Source: CAYSLC01 sp964431545
GTDB lineage: Bacteria > Desulfobacterota > Desulfobacteria > Desulfobacterales > JAABSP01
NCBI GenBank assembly: GCA_964431545.1
Contig: CAYSLC010000036.1
Span: 1-32,923 of the forward strand
DNA length: 32,923 bases
Reading direction: 5' to 3'
Shown here: piece by piece, positions 14,825 to 22,522 of the stretch
How the letters are laid out: each line of letters begins with the position of its first letter
Numbering within the stretch: the stretch's first letter is position 1
Position numbers and translations under genes: made by a program
Notes under the pieces: model-generated
What the model was told of the DNA's origin: nothing
Seen by the model: the letters and a program-made list of their open reading frames with translations, nothing else
Databases searched by the model: none

Positions 14825-17800
14825 ATGACGGCATCGGACGACAGGCCGTTTCCCGACGAACCGATGTTTGGCGGGTATGCCCCCTCTCTCACCCGGCGGC
14901 TGATCGTGGGAATGGCCGGGATCCTCTTTTTCAGCTATTGGCTCGGCATGGGGATCAGCTACAAGTTCCTCAACGACCGGGCCCTGGATCGACTGGCCGA
15001 TCAGGCGGACCAGTACGGGCGGTTTCTCGCGGTGGCCCTGGAATATCCCCTCTGGCACTACGACGCAATGGCCATCAAGGAGGTCGCCCGGACACTGCTG
15101 AAGGATCCCCGGGTGTTGACCGTGCGTGTCGAGGATCCCATCGGAAGGGGCTTCATCCCTCCCGGCTTCGAATCCGATTCCTTCATCATCTTCGAAGGCG
15201 ACAAATACTCCGGGCCGCTTCTGATCGAGCGGAGCCGGGATGTCCACCATCAAAAGCAGTTGGTCGGCACCTTCCATTTTTCCATGTACCCCCATTTCCA
15301 TCTGCGGTTCAATCAATGGCTCCTTCCGGGGGGACTCGCCCTGGCCGCCCTGATGGTGATGGTCCTGATCCTGATGGCCCGATATCTGTTCGGGGTATAC
15401 ATCCTAAAGCCCCTGGTCGGCATGACCGCCGTGGTGTCGGCCTATCCGGAAAAGAGCGAATCCCCCCCCCATTTCGAGGCTCCCTGTCTGGAGTTCGAGG
15501 GGCTGGCCGAAGCCATCCGGGGGTTTTGCCGCCGGCTCGAACGGATGGCCGGGGAGATCCGGCGGTCCGAGGAGGCCTACCGGGCCATCTTCGACAACGC
15601 GGCGGAGGGCATCTTCCTGGCCGACTTTGAAAAACGGCGCCTGCTGAAGCTGCGGAAGGCCAACGCATCCATGGCGAAGATCTTCGGCTACGACACCCCG
15701 GAGGAGATGCTCGGGTTCCGCAATTTCCTCCTCTACCATGCCAACCTGAAGAAGGATGCCACCGCGCTCATGGACACCCTTTTCCGGTACCGGAAGGTCT
15801 CGGGGCGGGAGATTCGGCTGTACCGGAAGGACCGCGAACGGTTTTGGGCCTCGGTGTACATCCAGCCGGTGCCGGGATCCTACGGGAGGATGATGGGGTT
15901 CATCATGGACATCACCCAACGGCGGAAGCTCGATGAGTCCCGCCGGGATGAAATGATGCGCAACGTGGAGAAGGAGGCCCGGGTGATGCTCATGCAACGG
16001 TTGCGCACCGAGATGGAGCCGCCTCTGTATGTGGTGGCCGGTATCGCCGATCTGATGTTCCGGAAGACGGACATGAGTCCCACACAGGTGCAGTATATCG
16101 AGAAACTTCGTGCTTCCGCCGGGATCGTCCAGCATATTCTCAAAAACATGGCCCAATACGCCGCCCTTCTTACGGGAAAATACGATCTGACGGAGCGGGA
16201 GGTGAATATCCGGGCCATGCTGGAGAGCGTGGAACGGTACCACCGGGAACTCTCCCGGTCGCGCAACCAGCCGATGGAGGTGACGGTGGCACCGGACGTT
16301 CCCGAGACGCTCATCGGCGATCGCAACAACATCGAAACGGTCTTCAAAAGGGTCATGGAGAACGCCTTCCGGTACCGGGACAGCGGGCCGGTGGAGATCC
16401 ATGCCCGGGTGGAGTACCTCATGGAGGAGAAGCTCTGGCTCCGGTTCGAGGTGAAAGACCATGGTCCGGGGATAAAGGATATGGTGGAGTACGATTTTTT
16501 CGCAACCCCCCAGCCCCCGCTCTGGAGCTTGGAAAGCATCTACGGGCCGAAGGGGATCGGTATCCGGATGGCCCGGGAGCTGGTGTCGAAGATGGGCGGA
16601 GAGATCTGGGCCAAATCGAGTCCCGCCGGGACCACCATCGTCTTCACCATCGCCTTCGGCCTTCCGCCGGAAACCACGGTGGAGGGGTATCTCCCCCCGG
16701 CGGCCCCGGAGGGGCGACCGGAGCGGCCGCTGGGCATCGAGAGCCTCCGGGGGGCGGAGGTCCTTCTGGTGGAGGACAACACCATCAATCAGCAGGTGGC
16801 CACGGAGATCCTGGAGAAGGCCGGGCTGGCCGTCTTTATCGCCCGGGACGGGGACGAGGCTGTGGAGGCGGTGCTCAACCGGGCCAACCTCTCCGGCGGC
16901 GGCCTCTTTGACGCGGTCCTCATGGACATCCGGATGCCCGGCACCGACGGCTACGAGGCAACGGGGTTGATCCGCCAGGACGCCCGGTTCGAGAATCTTC
17001 CCATCATCGCCATGACCGCCGATGAGGACGAGGAGCAGCAGCGGCGGTGCCGGGAGGCCGGATTGAACGACCGCGTCGTCAAACCCCTCGACCCCGATCG
17101 GCTCCTGGAGACCCTGGCCCGGTGGATCCGGGGCGCGGAGGAGGAGCGGCCGGCCGCCGTCGAAATCACCCCCGCCGAGGGGGCGGAGGTCGCCGAGGCC
17201 GCCGAGCCGGCGGCCCAACGGCCCCTGCCCAAGGACCTGCCGGGGATCGACGTGGAGGCGGCCATGCGGGAGTTGGGGGGAGACAGGGCCCGCTTCCGGA
17301 GCATCATCCGGGACTTCATCATCGACCATTTCCATACGGCCCAGCGGATCCGGGAGGCCCTTAAGGGGGGGGATCGGAAAAGCGCCCGCCGGTTGACCCA
17401 CGCGGTCCGGGGGGTATCGGGGATCCTGGCCGGCCGATGGCTCTACCGGGCCGCCAGGGACCTGGCCATCGCCATCGACGTCGCCGAGGAGCGGCAGGTC
17501 CACCGGCTGCTCGGGGTCCTGGAGTCGGCCCTGGAGGAGGCATTGACCTCGGCGGGGCGGCTGGCGCCGCTGCTCGATCTTTCGGAATTCCGGGAGGGGC
17601 TCTACGGGATCTCCTCCTCCATCGCCCCCGACCGGCCCGTGGCGGCGTTGCTCCATGACCTCGATCTGCTGCTGCGACACAACAGTTCCCGGGCAAGGGG
17701 GAACTTCGAAGAGAGCAAGCCGAGGCTCGATCAGGTCGGCCTGCCGCTGGAGACCGCCCAGTTGGAACGGCAGATCCACCGGTTCGACTTCAAGGGGGCC

Positions 17801-17857
17801 CGGAGGACCTTGGCCATCATTGCCGAAAACCTGGAGATCCCCCTCGACCGGGGATGA
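14825..17857 (+). CDS. Membrane hybrid histidine kinase with degenerate H-box, receiver and Hpt
   Basis: A 1010-residue protein. Two transmembrane helices (about 25-48 and 163-192) bracket a periplasmic sensor containing ALEYPLWHYDAMAIKEV. A PAS domain (about 250-370, AYRAIFDNAAEGIFLADFE) follows. The HisKA region reads LRTEMEPPLYVVAGIADLMF: where the H-box has His there is Thr395. The ATPase domain keeps the N box (RVMENAFRYRD), KDHGPGIKD and GPKGIGIRMARELVSKMGGE. Next is a receiver with Asp701 (MDIRMPGTDGYEA), then an Hpt domain with His859 (RLTHAVRGVSGILAG). It probably cannot phosphorylate its own dimerisation helix but could act on a partner or through the receiver and Hpt. The ATG at 14825 follows GGAGGGG; the frame further upstream is unsupported. 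Confidence 0.92.
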   Translation: MTASDDRPFPDEPMFGGYAPSLTRRLIVGMAGILFFSYWLGMGISYKFLNDRALDRLADQADQYGRFLAVALEYPLWHYDAMAIKEVARTLLKDPRVLTVRVEDPIGRGFIPPGFESDSFIIFEGDKYSGPLLIERSRDVHHQKQLVGTFHFSMYPHFHLRFNQWLLPGGLALAALMVMVLILMARYLFGVYILKPLVGMTAVVSAYPEKSESPPHFEAPCLEFEGLAEAIRGFCRRLERMAGEIRRSEEAYRAIFDNAAEGIFLADFEKRRLLKLRKANASMAKIFGYDTPEEMLGFRNFLLYHANLKKDATALMDTLFRYRKVSGREIRLYRKDRERFWASVYIQPVPGSYGRMMGFIMDITQRRKLDESRRDEMMRNVEKEARVMLMQRLRTEMEPPLYVVAGIADLMFRKTDMSPTQVQYIEKLRASAGIVQHILKNMAQYAALLTGKYDLTEREVNIRAMLESVERYHRELSRSRNQPMEVTVAPDVPETLIGDRNNIETVFKRVMENAFRYRDSGPVEIHARVEYLMEEKLWLRFEVKDHGPGIKDMVEYDFFATPQPPLWSLESIYGPKGIGIRMARELVSKMGGEIWAKSSPAGTTIVFTIAFGLPPETTVEGYLPPAAPEGRPERPLGIESLRGAEVLLVEDNTINQQVATEILEKAGLAVFIARDGDEAVEAVLNRANLSGGGLFDAVLMDIRMPGTDGYEATGLIRQDARFENLPIIAMTADEDEEQQRRCREAGLNDRVVKPLDPDRLLETLARWIRGAEEERPAAVEITPAEGAEVAEAAEPAAQRPLPKDLPGIDVEAAMRELGGDRARFRSIIRDFIIDHFHTAQRIREALKGGDRKSARRLTHAVRGVSGILAGRWLYRAARDLAIAIDVAEERQVHRLLGVLESALEEALTSAGRLAPLLDLSEFREGLYGISSSIAPDRPVAALLHDLDLLLRHNSSRARGNFEESKPRLDQVGLPLETAQLERQIHRFDFKGARRTLAIIAENLEIPLDRG

Positions 17858-17873
17858 GAGCCGGCCGCCGTTG

Positions 17874-17890
17874 CCCCGGACCGTCCGGGG
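17874..17890. repeat. 17-bp GC-rich palindrome before the partner-switch gene
   Basis: CCCCGGAC-C-GTCCGGGG lies between the stop of the hybrid kinase gene and the start of the next gene (ATG 17914). As RNA it would form a 7-bp stem with a CCG loop, ending about 24 nt before the start codon. No T run follows, so it is not a classic terminator; it may be an operator or an RNA stability or translation element. Confidence 0.45.
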
Positions 17891-17913
17891 AAGCCGCGCG
17901 GCAAGGGGGGGAG

Positions 17914-20103
17914 ATGACCGACCCGCTTCCCAGACAGACCATCCTGATCGTGGACGATGTCCCGGCCAATATCCGGGCCCTGGTTCAGTCCCTGCCGGAC
18001 GGCTACGACATCCGCGTGACCACCAGCGGCGAGGAGGCCGTGGAGATCGCCTCCGATGCCGATCCCCTGGACCTCATCCTCCTGGATATCGTCATGCCCG
18101 GGATGGACGGCTACGAGGTCTGCCGTCGGCTCAAGGCGGACGAAGCCACCAAGGGGATTCCGGTGATCTTCATCACCGGCCGGAGCGAGGAGGAGGAGGA
18201 GGCCCGGGGCCTCTCCCTGGGGGCGGTGGACTATATCATCAAACCCTTCAGCCCCGATGTGGTCCGGGCCCGGGTCACGGCCCAGCTCGACCTCAAGCGG
18301 TACCGGGACCGCCTGGAGGATCTGGTGGATGCCCGGACCGCGGCGCTTTCCGAGAGCAACCGGCAGCTCCAGCGGCAGATCGCCGAGCGGAAGCTGGCCC
18401 AGGAGGCCCTCAAGCGGTCCCACGACGAGCTGGAACGGCGGGTGGCGGAGCGGACCCTGGAGCTGTCGGAGACCAACGCCCGGCTGCGGGAGGAGATCAA
18501 GAAGCAGGAGATGAGCATCGAGCTGGCCAAGAAGATCCTGGGCCTGGTCAACGGCACCCCGCCGCGCCACATCCCCATGGGCGACGGCCGGTCCCTCTTC
18601 GTGGACGCCGTCAACCTGCCCTCCCACGCCGAGGGGGGGGACCATTTTCTGATCCGCCCTGCGGCCGGGGGCGGGGCCACCCTCTTCAGCCTCAAGGACC
18701 AGTCGGGCCACGCGGTGGGGTGTGTCCTCCGGAGCATCATCACCGACATGCTCCACAACGAACTCATCGAAGCGTTCGGGGCCGACGCCCTGGAGGAGAC
18801 CATGGCGGCGTTGAACGACCGGATCTGCCGCCTCGATATGGGGGGGGATCAGTTCTTCACCGCCGTGGCGGGGGTGATCGATCACGGCAGCCTGAGGCTC
18901 CGGTACGTGTCGGCCGGCCATCCCGCGCTTCTGCTGATCCGAAAGGGGGCGGTCACCCTCCTGCCCCCGGCGGAGGGCGAGGGGGGCAACCTTCCCATGG
19001 GGATCCGGAGCGGGATCCCTTACACCTCCGGGGAGGTTCGGCTTCACGGCGGTGATCAGCTCATCGCCTATACCGACGGATTGACGGAGATGCCCCTGAT
19101 GAGCGGCGGGGAGATGATCACCGCCGAGGAACTGGGGCGCCGGGTGGAGGCGGTGGTCCGGCGGCTCGGGGACGGACGGGGCGGACGCCCCCGGGTCTTT
19201 GCCGTCATGGACGCCCTGCTGGCGGAGGTCTCCCGGATCAGCGGCCAGCGGGTCCGGACCGGGTGCGATGGGGAGGCCGGGGTCAACACCTCCGATGACG
19301 ACGTCTCCCTGCTCTGCCTCGAGATCGAGGACGCGGAAGCGGCGCGGGAGGAGGTCTGGCAAATCGACTCCCCCCAGGAGATCCGCCGTCGGATCGACGA
19401 CCTCTGCGACCGGATCGCCGAGGCCGGCGGCGGGCACGGCCTCCGGGGGGACCACCTCCGGATGGTCCTGGGGGAGGCGGTGATCAACGCCTGGCTCCAT
19501 GGCAACCGGGAGGATCCGGAAAAGCCGGTCATCATCCGCTGGCGCCTGGGCAACGACCTCCACCTGACCGTCATCGACCAGGGGAGCGGGTTCGACGCCT
19601 GCCACGTCCCGGACCCCACCCTGGATGAGAACCTCACCAAGCCCACCGGCAGGGGCTTGTTCATCATCCGCCATTACGCGGAACAGATGTGCTGGAAGCG
19701 GGGCGGCCGGCAGATCGAGATCACCCTGCGCCCCGACCCCCCGGTCCGCCGTTCGGACAATGGGGAGACACCCATCGAGGAAAGGAAGAAACCCATGGAA
19801 CTATCGGTGAGTCGGGAGGGGGACCGGGCACGGTTCCATATCAACGGCATGATCGACGAGAAGGGGGCCGAGGAGCTGAAGCGCCGCTTTCGGGAGCTGA
19901 ACCTCAACGGCCTCGACGAGGTGGTCTTCGATTTCAAGGACGTCACCCACATCGGCAGCGCGGGGATCGGAAAGCTCCTCCTCTTCTACAAGGACATGGC
20001 CCTCAAGGACGGCAGGGTCTCGATCCGTAACGCGTCCCAGACCATCTACGAGCTGTTCAACGTGCTCAAGCTCAATACCATCTTTCAGATCTCCAAGGCA
20101 TGA
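17914..20103 (+). CDS. Receiver-PP2C phosphatase-HATPase-STAS partner-switch fusion
   Basis: A 729-residue cytoplasmic protein. It comprises: receiver (about 8-125, Asp58 in LLDIVMPGMDG, Lys in IIKPF); coiled coil (about 125-215); SpoIIE/RsbU-type PP2C phosphatase (about 218-478, with metal-site Asp in EGGDHF, KDQSGHAVG, YTDGLTE and TSDDDVSLL); RsbW-like ATPase (about 483-608, EAVINAWLHGN, DQGSGFD, GRGLFIIRHYAE); and a STAS domain (628-729) with the expected phosphorylatable Ser682 in THIGSAGIG. This matches Pseudomonas HsbR (receiver-PP2C-ATPase) joined to its antagonist HsbA. In such systems the ATPase domain phosphorylates STAS and binds a sigma or anti-sigma factor, while the phosphatase reverses this. 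No sigma factor lies nearby. The ATG at 17914 follows a G-rich ribosome site. Confidence 0.92.
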   Translation: MTDPLPRQTILIVDDVPANIRALVQSLPDGYDIRVTTSGEEAVEIASDADPLDLILLDIVMPGMDGYEVCRRLKADEATKGIPVIFITGRSEEEEEARGLSLGAVDYIIKPFSPDVVRARVTAQLDLKRYRDRLEDLVDARTAALSESNRQLQRQIAERKLAQEALKRSHDELERRVAERTLELSETNARLREEIKKQEMSIELAKKILGLVNGTPPRHIPMGDGRSLFVDAVNLPSHAEGGDHFLIRPAAGGGATLFSLKDQSGHAVGCVLRSIITDMLHNELIEAFGADALEETMAALNDRICRLDMGGDQFFTAVAGVIDHGSLRLRYVSAGHPALLLIRKGAVTLLPPAEGEGGNLPMGIRSGIPYTSGEVRLHGGDQLIAYTDGLTEMPLMSGGEMITAEELGRRVEAVVRRLGDGRGGRPRVFAVMDALLAEVSRISGQRVRTGCDGEAGVNTSDDDVSLLCLEIEDAEAAREEVWQIDSPQEIRRRIDDLCDRIAEAGGGHGLRGDHLRMVLGEAVINAWLHGNREDPEKPVIIRWRLGNDLHLTVIDQGSGFDACHVPDPTLDENLTKPTGRGLFIIRHYAEQMCWKRGGRQIEITLRPDPPVRRSDNGETPIEERKKPMELSVSREGDRARFHINGMIDEKGAEELKRRFRELNLNGLDEVVFDFKDVTHIGSAGIGKLLLFYKDMALKDGRVSIRNASQTIYELFNVLKLNTIFQISKA
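19777..19797 (+). promoter_or_regulatory. Internal ribosome site and start for a free STAS domain
   Basis: Inside the preceding gene, exactly at the linker before the STAS domain, an AAGGAAG sequence (19782-19788) lies 6 nt upstream of an in-frame ATG (19795). Initiation there would give a separate 102-residue STAS protein (19795-20103) beginning MELSVSREGD, the size of stand-alone anti-sigma-factor antagonists. Seen directly: the ribosome-site-like sequence, the spacing and the coincidence with the domain boundary. That it is used is inference. Confidence 0.5.
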
Positions 20104-20178
20104 TGCCCCGGCGCCCCGGCCGCCGGGCCTTTTCCGCCATCCATGGATCCTTTCGGGGAGGGGTGGCATGAGGGGAAG

Positions 20179-20871
20179 ATGAACGGATCCAACGGAAAGA
20201 ACCTCCTGATCGTGGACGATGCGCCGGCCAACCTGCGGGTCCTCGCCGAGATCCTCATGGACGCCTATGAGATCAGCGTGAGCACCAGCGGAGAAGAGGC
20301 CCTGGAGCTTGCGGCCCCGCCCGAGGGGGAGCCGGCCCCGGACCTGATCCTTTTGGACATCGTCATGCCGGGGATGGACGGCTACGAGGTCTGCCGGCGG
20401 CTCAAGTCCCGGCCCCGGACCCGGGACATCCCCGTGGTCTTCGTCACCGCCAACACCGAGGACGATACCCTCCGGAAGGCCTTTGACGCCGGGGGCGCCG
20501 ACTATGTGCGCAAGCCGGTCAACCGGATCGAGCTTCTGGCAAGGATCGCCTCGGCCCTGGCCCAGCAGGAGCTGACCCGGAAGCAGATGGAGGAGGAGAA
20601 GCTGGCCGGGGTCCTGGAGATGGCCGGCGCCGTCTGCCACGAGTTGAACCAGCCCCTCCAGTCCATCTCGGGGTTCTCCCAGCTGCTGATGATGGAGATG
20701 GACAAAAAGGACCCCAAGTACGAGTACATCGCCATCATCAAACAGCAGGTGGACAAGATGGGCGAGATCACCAAGAAGCTGATGCGGATCACCCGGTACG
20801 AGACCGTGAAGTACATCGACAGCACCCGGATCATCGACATCCATCGGGCCGCCGATGGCGAGGAGGGCTGA
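20179..20871 (+). CDS. Receiver-DHp protein lacking a kinase ATPase domain
   Basis: A 230-residue protein. Residues 5-125 are a receiver with Asp60 (LILLDIVMPGMDGYEV) and Lys in RKPV. Residues about 140-215 are a histidine-kinase dimerisation and phosphoacceptor domain with His154 in AVCHELNQPLQSISGFSQLL. The protein ends at residue 230 (IIDIHRAADGEEG), just where a kinase ATPase domain would begin; none is found in any frame downstream. It therefore carries both phosphate-accepting residues but cannot use ATP itself. Its receiver is very similar to that of the preceding gene (both share MPGMDGYEVCRRLK). The ATG at 20179 is preferred over 20143 because GAGGGGAAG lies directly before it and the receiver fold begins there. 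Confidence 0.88.
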   Translation: MNGSNGKNLLIVDDAPANLRVLAEILMDAYEISVSTSGEEALELAAPPEGEPAPDLILLDIVMPGMDGYEVCRRLKSRPRTRDIPVVFVTANTEDDTLRKAFDAGGADYVRKPVNRIELLARIASALAQQELTRKQMEEEKLAGVLEMAGAVCHELNQPLQSISGFSQLLMMEMDKKDPKYEYIAIIKQQVDKMGEITKKLMRITRYETVKYIDSTRIIDIHRAADGEEG

Positions 20872-20896
20872 CGGTGCCGGCCGCGGGAGCATTCGG

Positions 20897-21292
20897 TTGA
20901 AGATCCTCGCCCTGGTGGTCGGGGGGCTGGTCCTCTGGGACCTGGGGTGGTGGGTCGCCGGGGTCCGCCCCTTCTTCCCCCGGAACCTGAAGCGGCTGCG
21001 GGACAGCGGCGAGCCCCCGCTGGTGGTGGACGTGCGGACCGGTCCGGAATACCGGTGGTTCCACATTCCAGGGGCGATCCACCGGCCGGACCTGCTTACG
21101 AGGCCGGAGGCCCTGGAAGGGGAGGACGACGATCGGGAGGTGGTGGTGATCTGCATGACCGGCCACCGGTCCCCGCCCGTGGCCTTTCGACTGAAACGGC
21201 GCGGTTTCTCCCGCGTGCGCCACCTCACCGGCGGAATGGTCGGATGGGCGCTCGCGGGCGGCCCCACCCGCACGGGGAAGGCGCCGGGGTGA
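20897..21292 (+). CDS. Membrane-anchored rhodanese-domain protein
   Basis: From a TTG start at 20897 (GGGAG upstream) the protein has 131 residues; an ATG at 20855, overlapping the previous gene by 17 bp and lacking a ribosome site, would give 145. One N-terminal transmembrane helix (ILALVVGGLVLWDLGWWVAG) precedes a single rhodanese domain: VVDVRTGPEYRWFHIPGAIH, then the active-site loop VVICMTGHRSPPVAF with the catalytic Cys, and the closing HLTGGMVGWALAGG. Such domains move sulfane sulfur or bind oxyanions; orientation and partner are unknown. It ends the same-strand signalling series, 25 bp or less after the receiver-DHp gene. Confidence 0.85.
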   Translation: MKILALVVGGLVLWDLGWWVAGVRPFFPRNLKRLRDSGEPPLVVDVRTGPEYRWFHIPGAIHRPDLLTRPEALEGEDDDREVVVICMTGHRSPPVAFRLKRRGFSRVRHLTGGMVGWALAGGPTRTGKAPG

Positions 21293-21310
21293 CCGCGAAA
21301 ACGGACCGGC

Positions 21311-21607
21311 CTATTTGTAGACCGTCAGGATCCGCCCTTCCTTGAAGATGATGTTTCCCCCCTTTGCCCGATCCATGAGCTGGATCGTCCGCCGGACCCG
21401 GTTGGCCGATTCCGGGGCCCGCTTCCGCGGGCGGATCCGGTCCTTCAGTTCCATCACCGCCTGGTGGTGCTCCTTGTTTCCGAAAAAGAACTTGATGGCG
21501 CCGCCGGCGACATTCTCGCACCGGCCGTACCGCTGGATGATGTGGAGCGTAAACCGGGAAAAGCCGCGCTGGCGAAGCCGCGCATCCGCATGCTGGGTCA
21601 AATCCAT
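21311..21607 (-). CDS. Small DUF4258-like protein
   Basis: A 98-residue protein. The opening HADARLRQRGFSRFTLHIIQ, with a later GGAIKFFFGNKE strand and the ending NIIFKEGRILTVYK, has the order seen in DUF4258 proteins, a group with a RelE/BrnT-like fold that includes some toxins. No antitoxin gene is adjacent, so a toxin role is not supported. The ATG at 21607 follows AGGAGG. It converges with the rhodanese gene (18 bp between stops) and diverges from surE. The family assignment is tentative. Confidence 0.7.
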   Translation of the reverse strand: MDLTQHADARLRQRGFSRFTLHIIQRYGRCENVAGGAIKFFFGNKEHHQAVMELKDRIRPRKRAPESANRVRRTIQLMDRAKGGNIIFKEGRILTVYK

Positions 21608-21766
21608 GGCGTGCCTCCTGATGCGTTTTTTTTCTTCTCTGTTTTTCTCTACTCTGGCACACCCGGCGGCCGTCGATCAATGGGTCGCCCATGGTAATGG
21701 CCGGTAGAGAACCCCTACTTCCGCCTCGGCTTGCTTTTTTCCGGGAATGGGCTTAGGGTGTCCGGG

Positions 21767-22522
21767 ATGGAAGACGGAAAGCAACACACAAGCCGCCCCA
21801 TGAAACTCGTCCTCACCAACGACGACGGCATCGACGCCCCGGGGATCCTCGCTTTGTCCCGGGCCCTGGCTCCGGTGGGACGGCCCATCCTGGTGGCCCC
21901 CCTGACGGAACAGTCCGGCGTCAGTCACCGGGTCACGGCCCACTCCCCCATCCGGGTGGTGGAGACGGGAGAGGACCGGTACGGAATCGACGGCACGCCG
22001 GCCGACTGCGTCCGCATCGCCGCCTCCCGGATCGCCCCGGACGCGGCATGGATCTTCTCGGGCATCAACCGGGGCGCCAACCTGGGGGTGGACATCTACT
22101 CCTCGGGGACGGTGGCCGCGGCCCGGGAGGCGGCCCTGCTCGGATACAAGGCCGTGGCAATCTCCCAGTACGTGGCCAAGGGGCTTTCGGTGGACTGGGA
22201 GATCACCCGGATCCTTGCCGGGCGGGTCCTCCGGGAACTCATGGAGGAAGATCTTCTTCCGGGCCAATTTTTCAACGTCAACCTCCCCCATCCCCTGACC
22301 CGCGGAGAGGTCCCCCCGGTCCGGCACATCGGCCTCGACATGAGCCCCCATGCCTTCCACTACCGGGAGGAGGACGGGGGGCTCCGGTACGTGAGCGAAT
22401 TCCACCAGCGGCCCCGCCGATGCACCATGGACGTGGACTGCTGCTTCACCGGCAACGTCACCGTCACCCGGATCTCCGTGGACGACCGCGAGGGGCCCCG
22501 GGGGGACGGAAGCCCGGAGTGA
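21767..22522 (+). CDS. surE: 5'/3'-nucleotidase SurE
   Basis: About 251 residues from the ATG at 21767; a second ATG at 21800 matches the usual SurE start (MKLVLTNDDGID) but has no ribosome site at the right distance, so the first is chosen tentatively. The metal-binding motif TNDDGIDAPG, the VAPLTEQSGVSHRVT segment, GTPADCVRIA, and FSGINRGANLGVDIYSSGTV with Asn and Ser ligands are all present. SurE removes phosphate from nucleoside monophosphates and short polyphosphate, and is linked to stationary-phase survival. The stop overlaps the start of the transporter gene (GTGA). Confidence 0.95.
   Translation: MEDGKQHTSRPMKLVLTNDDGIDAPGILALSRALAPVGRPILVAPLTEQSGVSHRVTAHSPIRVVETGEDRYGIDGTPADCVRIAASRIAPDAAWIFSGINRGANLGVDIYSSGTVAAAREAALLGYKAVAISQYVAKGLSVDWEITRILAGRVLRELMEEDLLPGQFFNVNLPHPLTRGEVPPVRHIGLDMSPHAFHYREEDGGLRYVSEFHQRPRRCTMDVDCCFTGNVTVTRISVDDREGPRGDGSPE

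Noticed and set aside
15404..17779. Minus-strand frame of 791 codons opposite the hybrid kinase
   Set aside because: It mirrors a gene with clear kinase, receiver and Hpt motifs; its own product has no recognisable domain or ribosome site.
17731..19674. Minus-strand frame of 647 codons opposite the partner-switch gene
   Set aside because: Same reason: shadow of a gene with many conserved motifs on the plus strand.
19951..19971. STAS domain judged inactive because the usual Asp-Ser-Ser-Gly reads Gly-Ser-Ala-Gly
   Set aside because: In SpoIIAA the phosphorylated Ser is the first one after Asp, and that Ser (682) is kept here, so loss of phosphorylation cannot be claimed.
20111..20133. GC hairpin followed by four T, between the partner-switch and receiver-DHp genes, as a terminator
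   Set aside because: The stem is only five base pairs with a 3-nt loop and the T tract is too short; at most partial attenuation.
21311..21607. DUF4258-like protein as a toxin of a toxin-antitoxin pair
   Set aside because: No small antitoxin gene lies on either side on the same strand.
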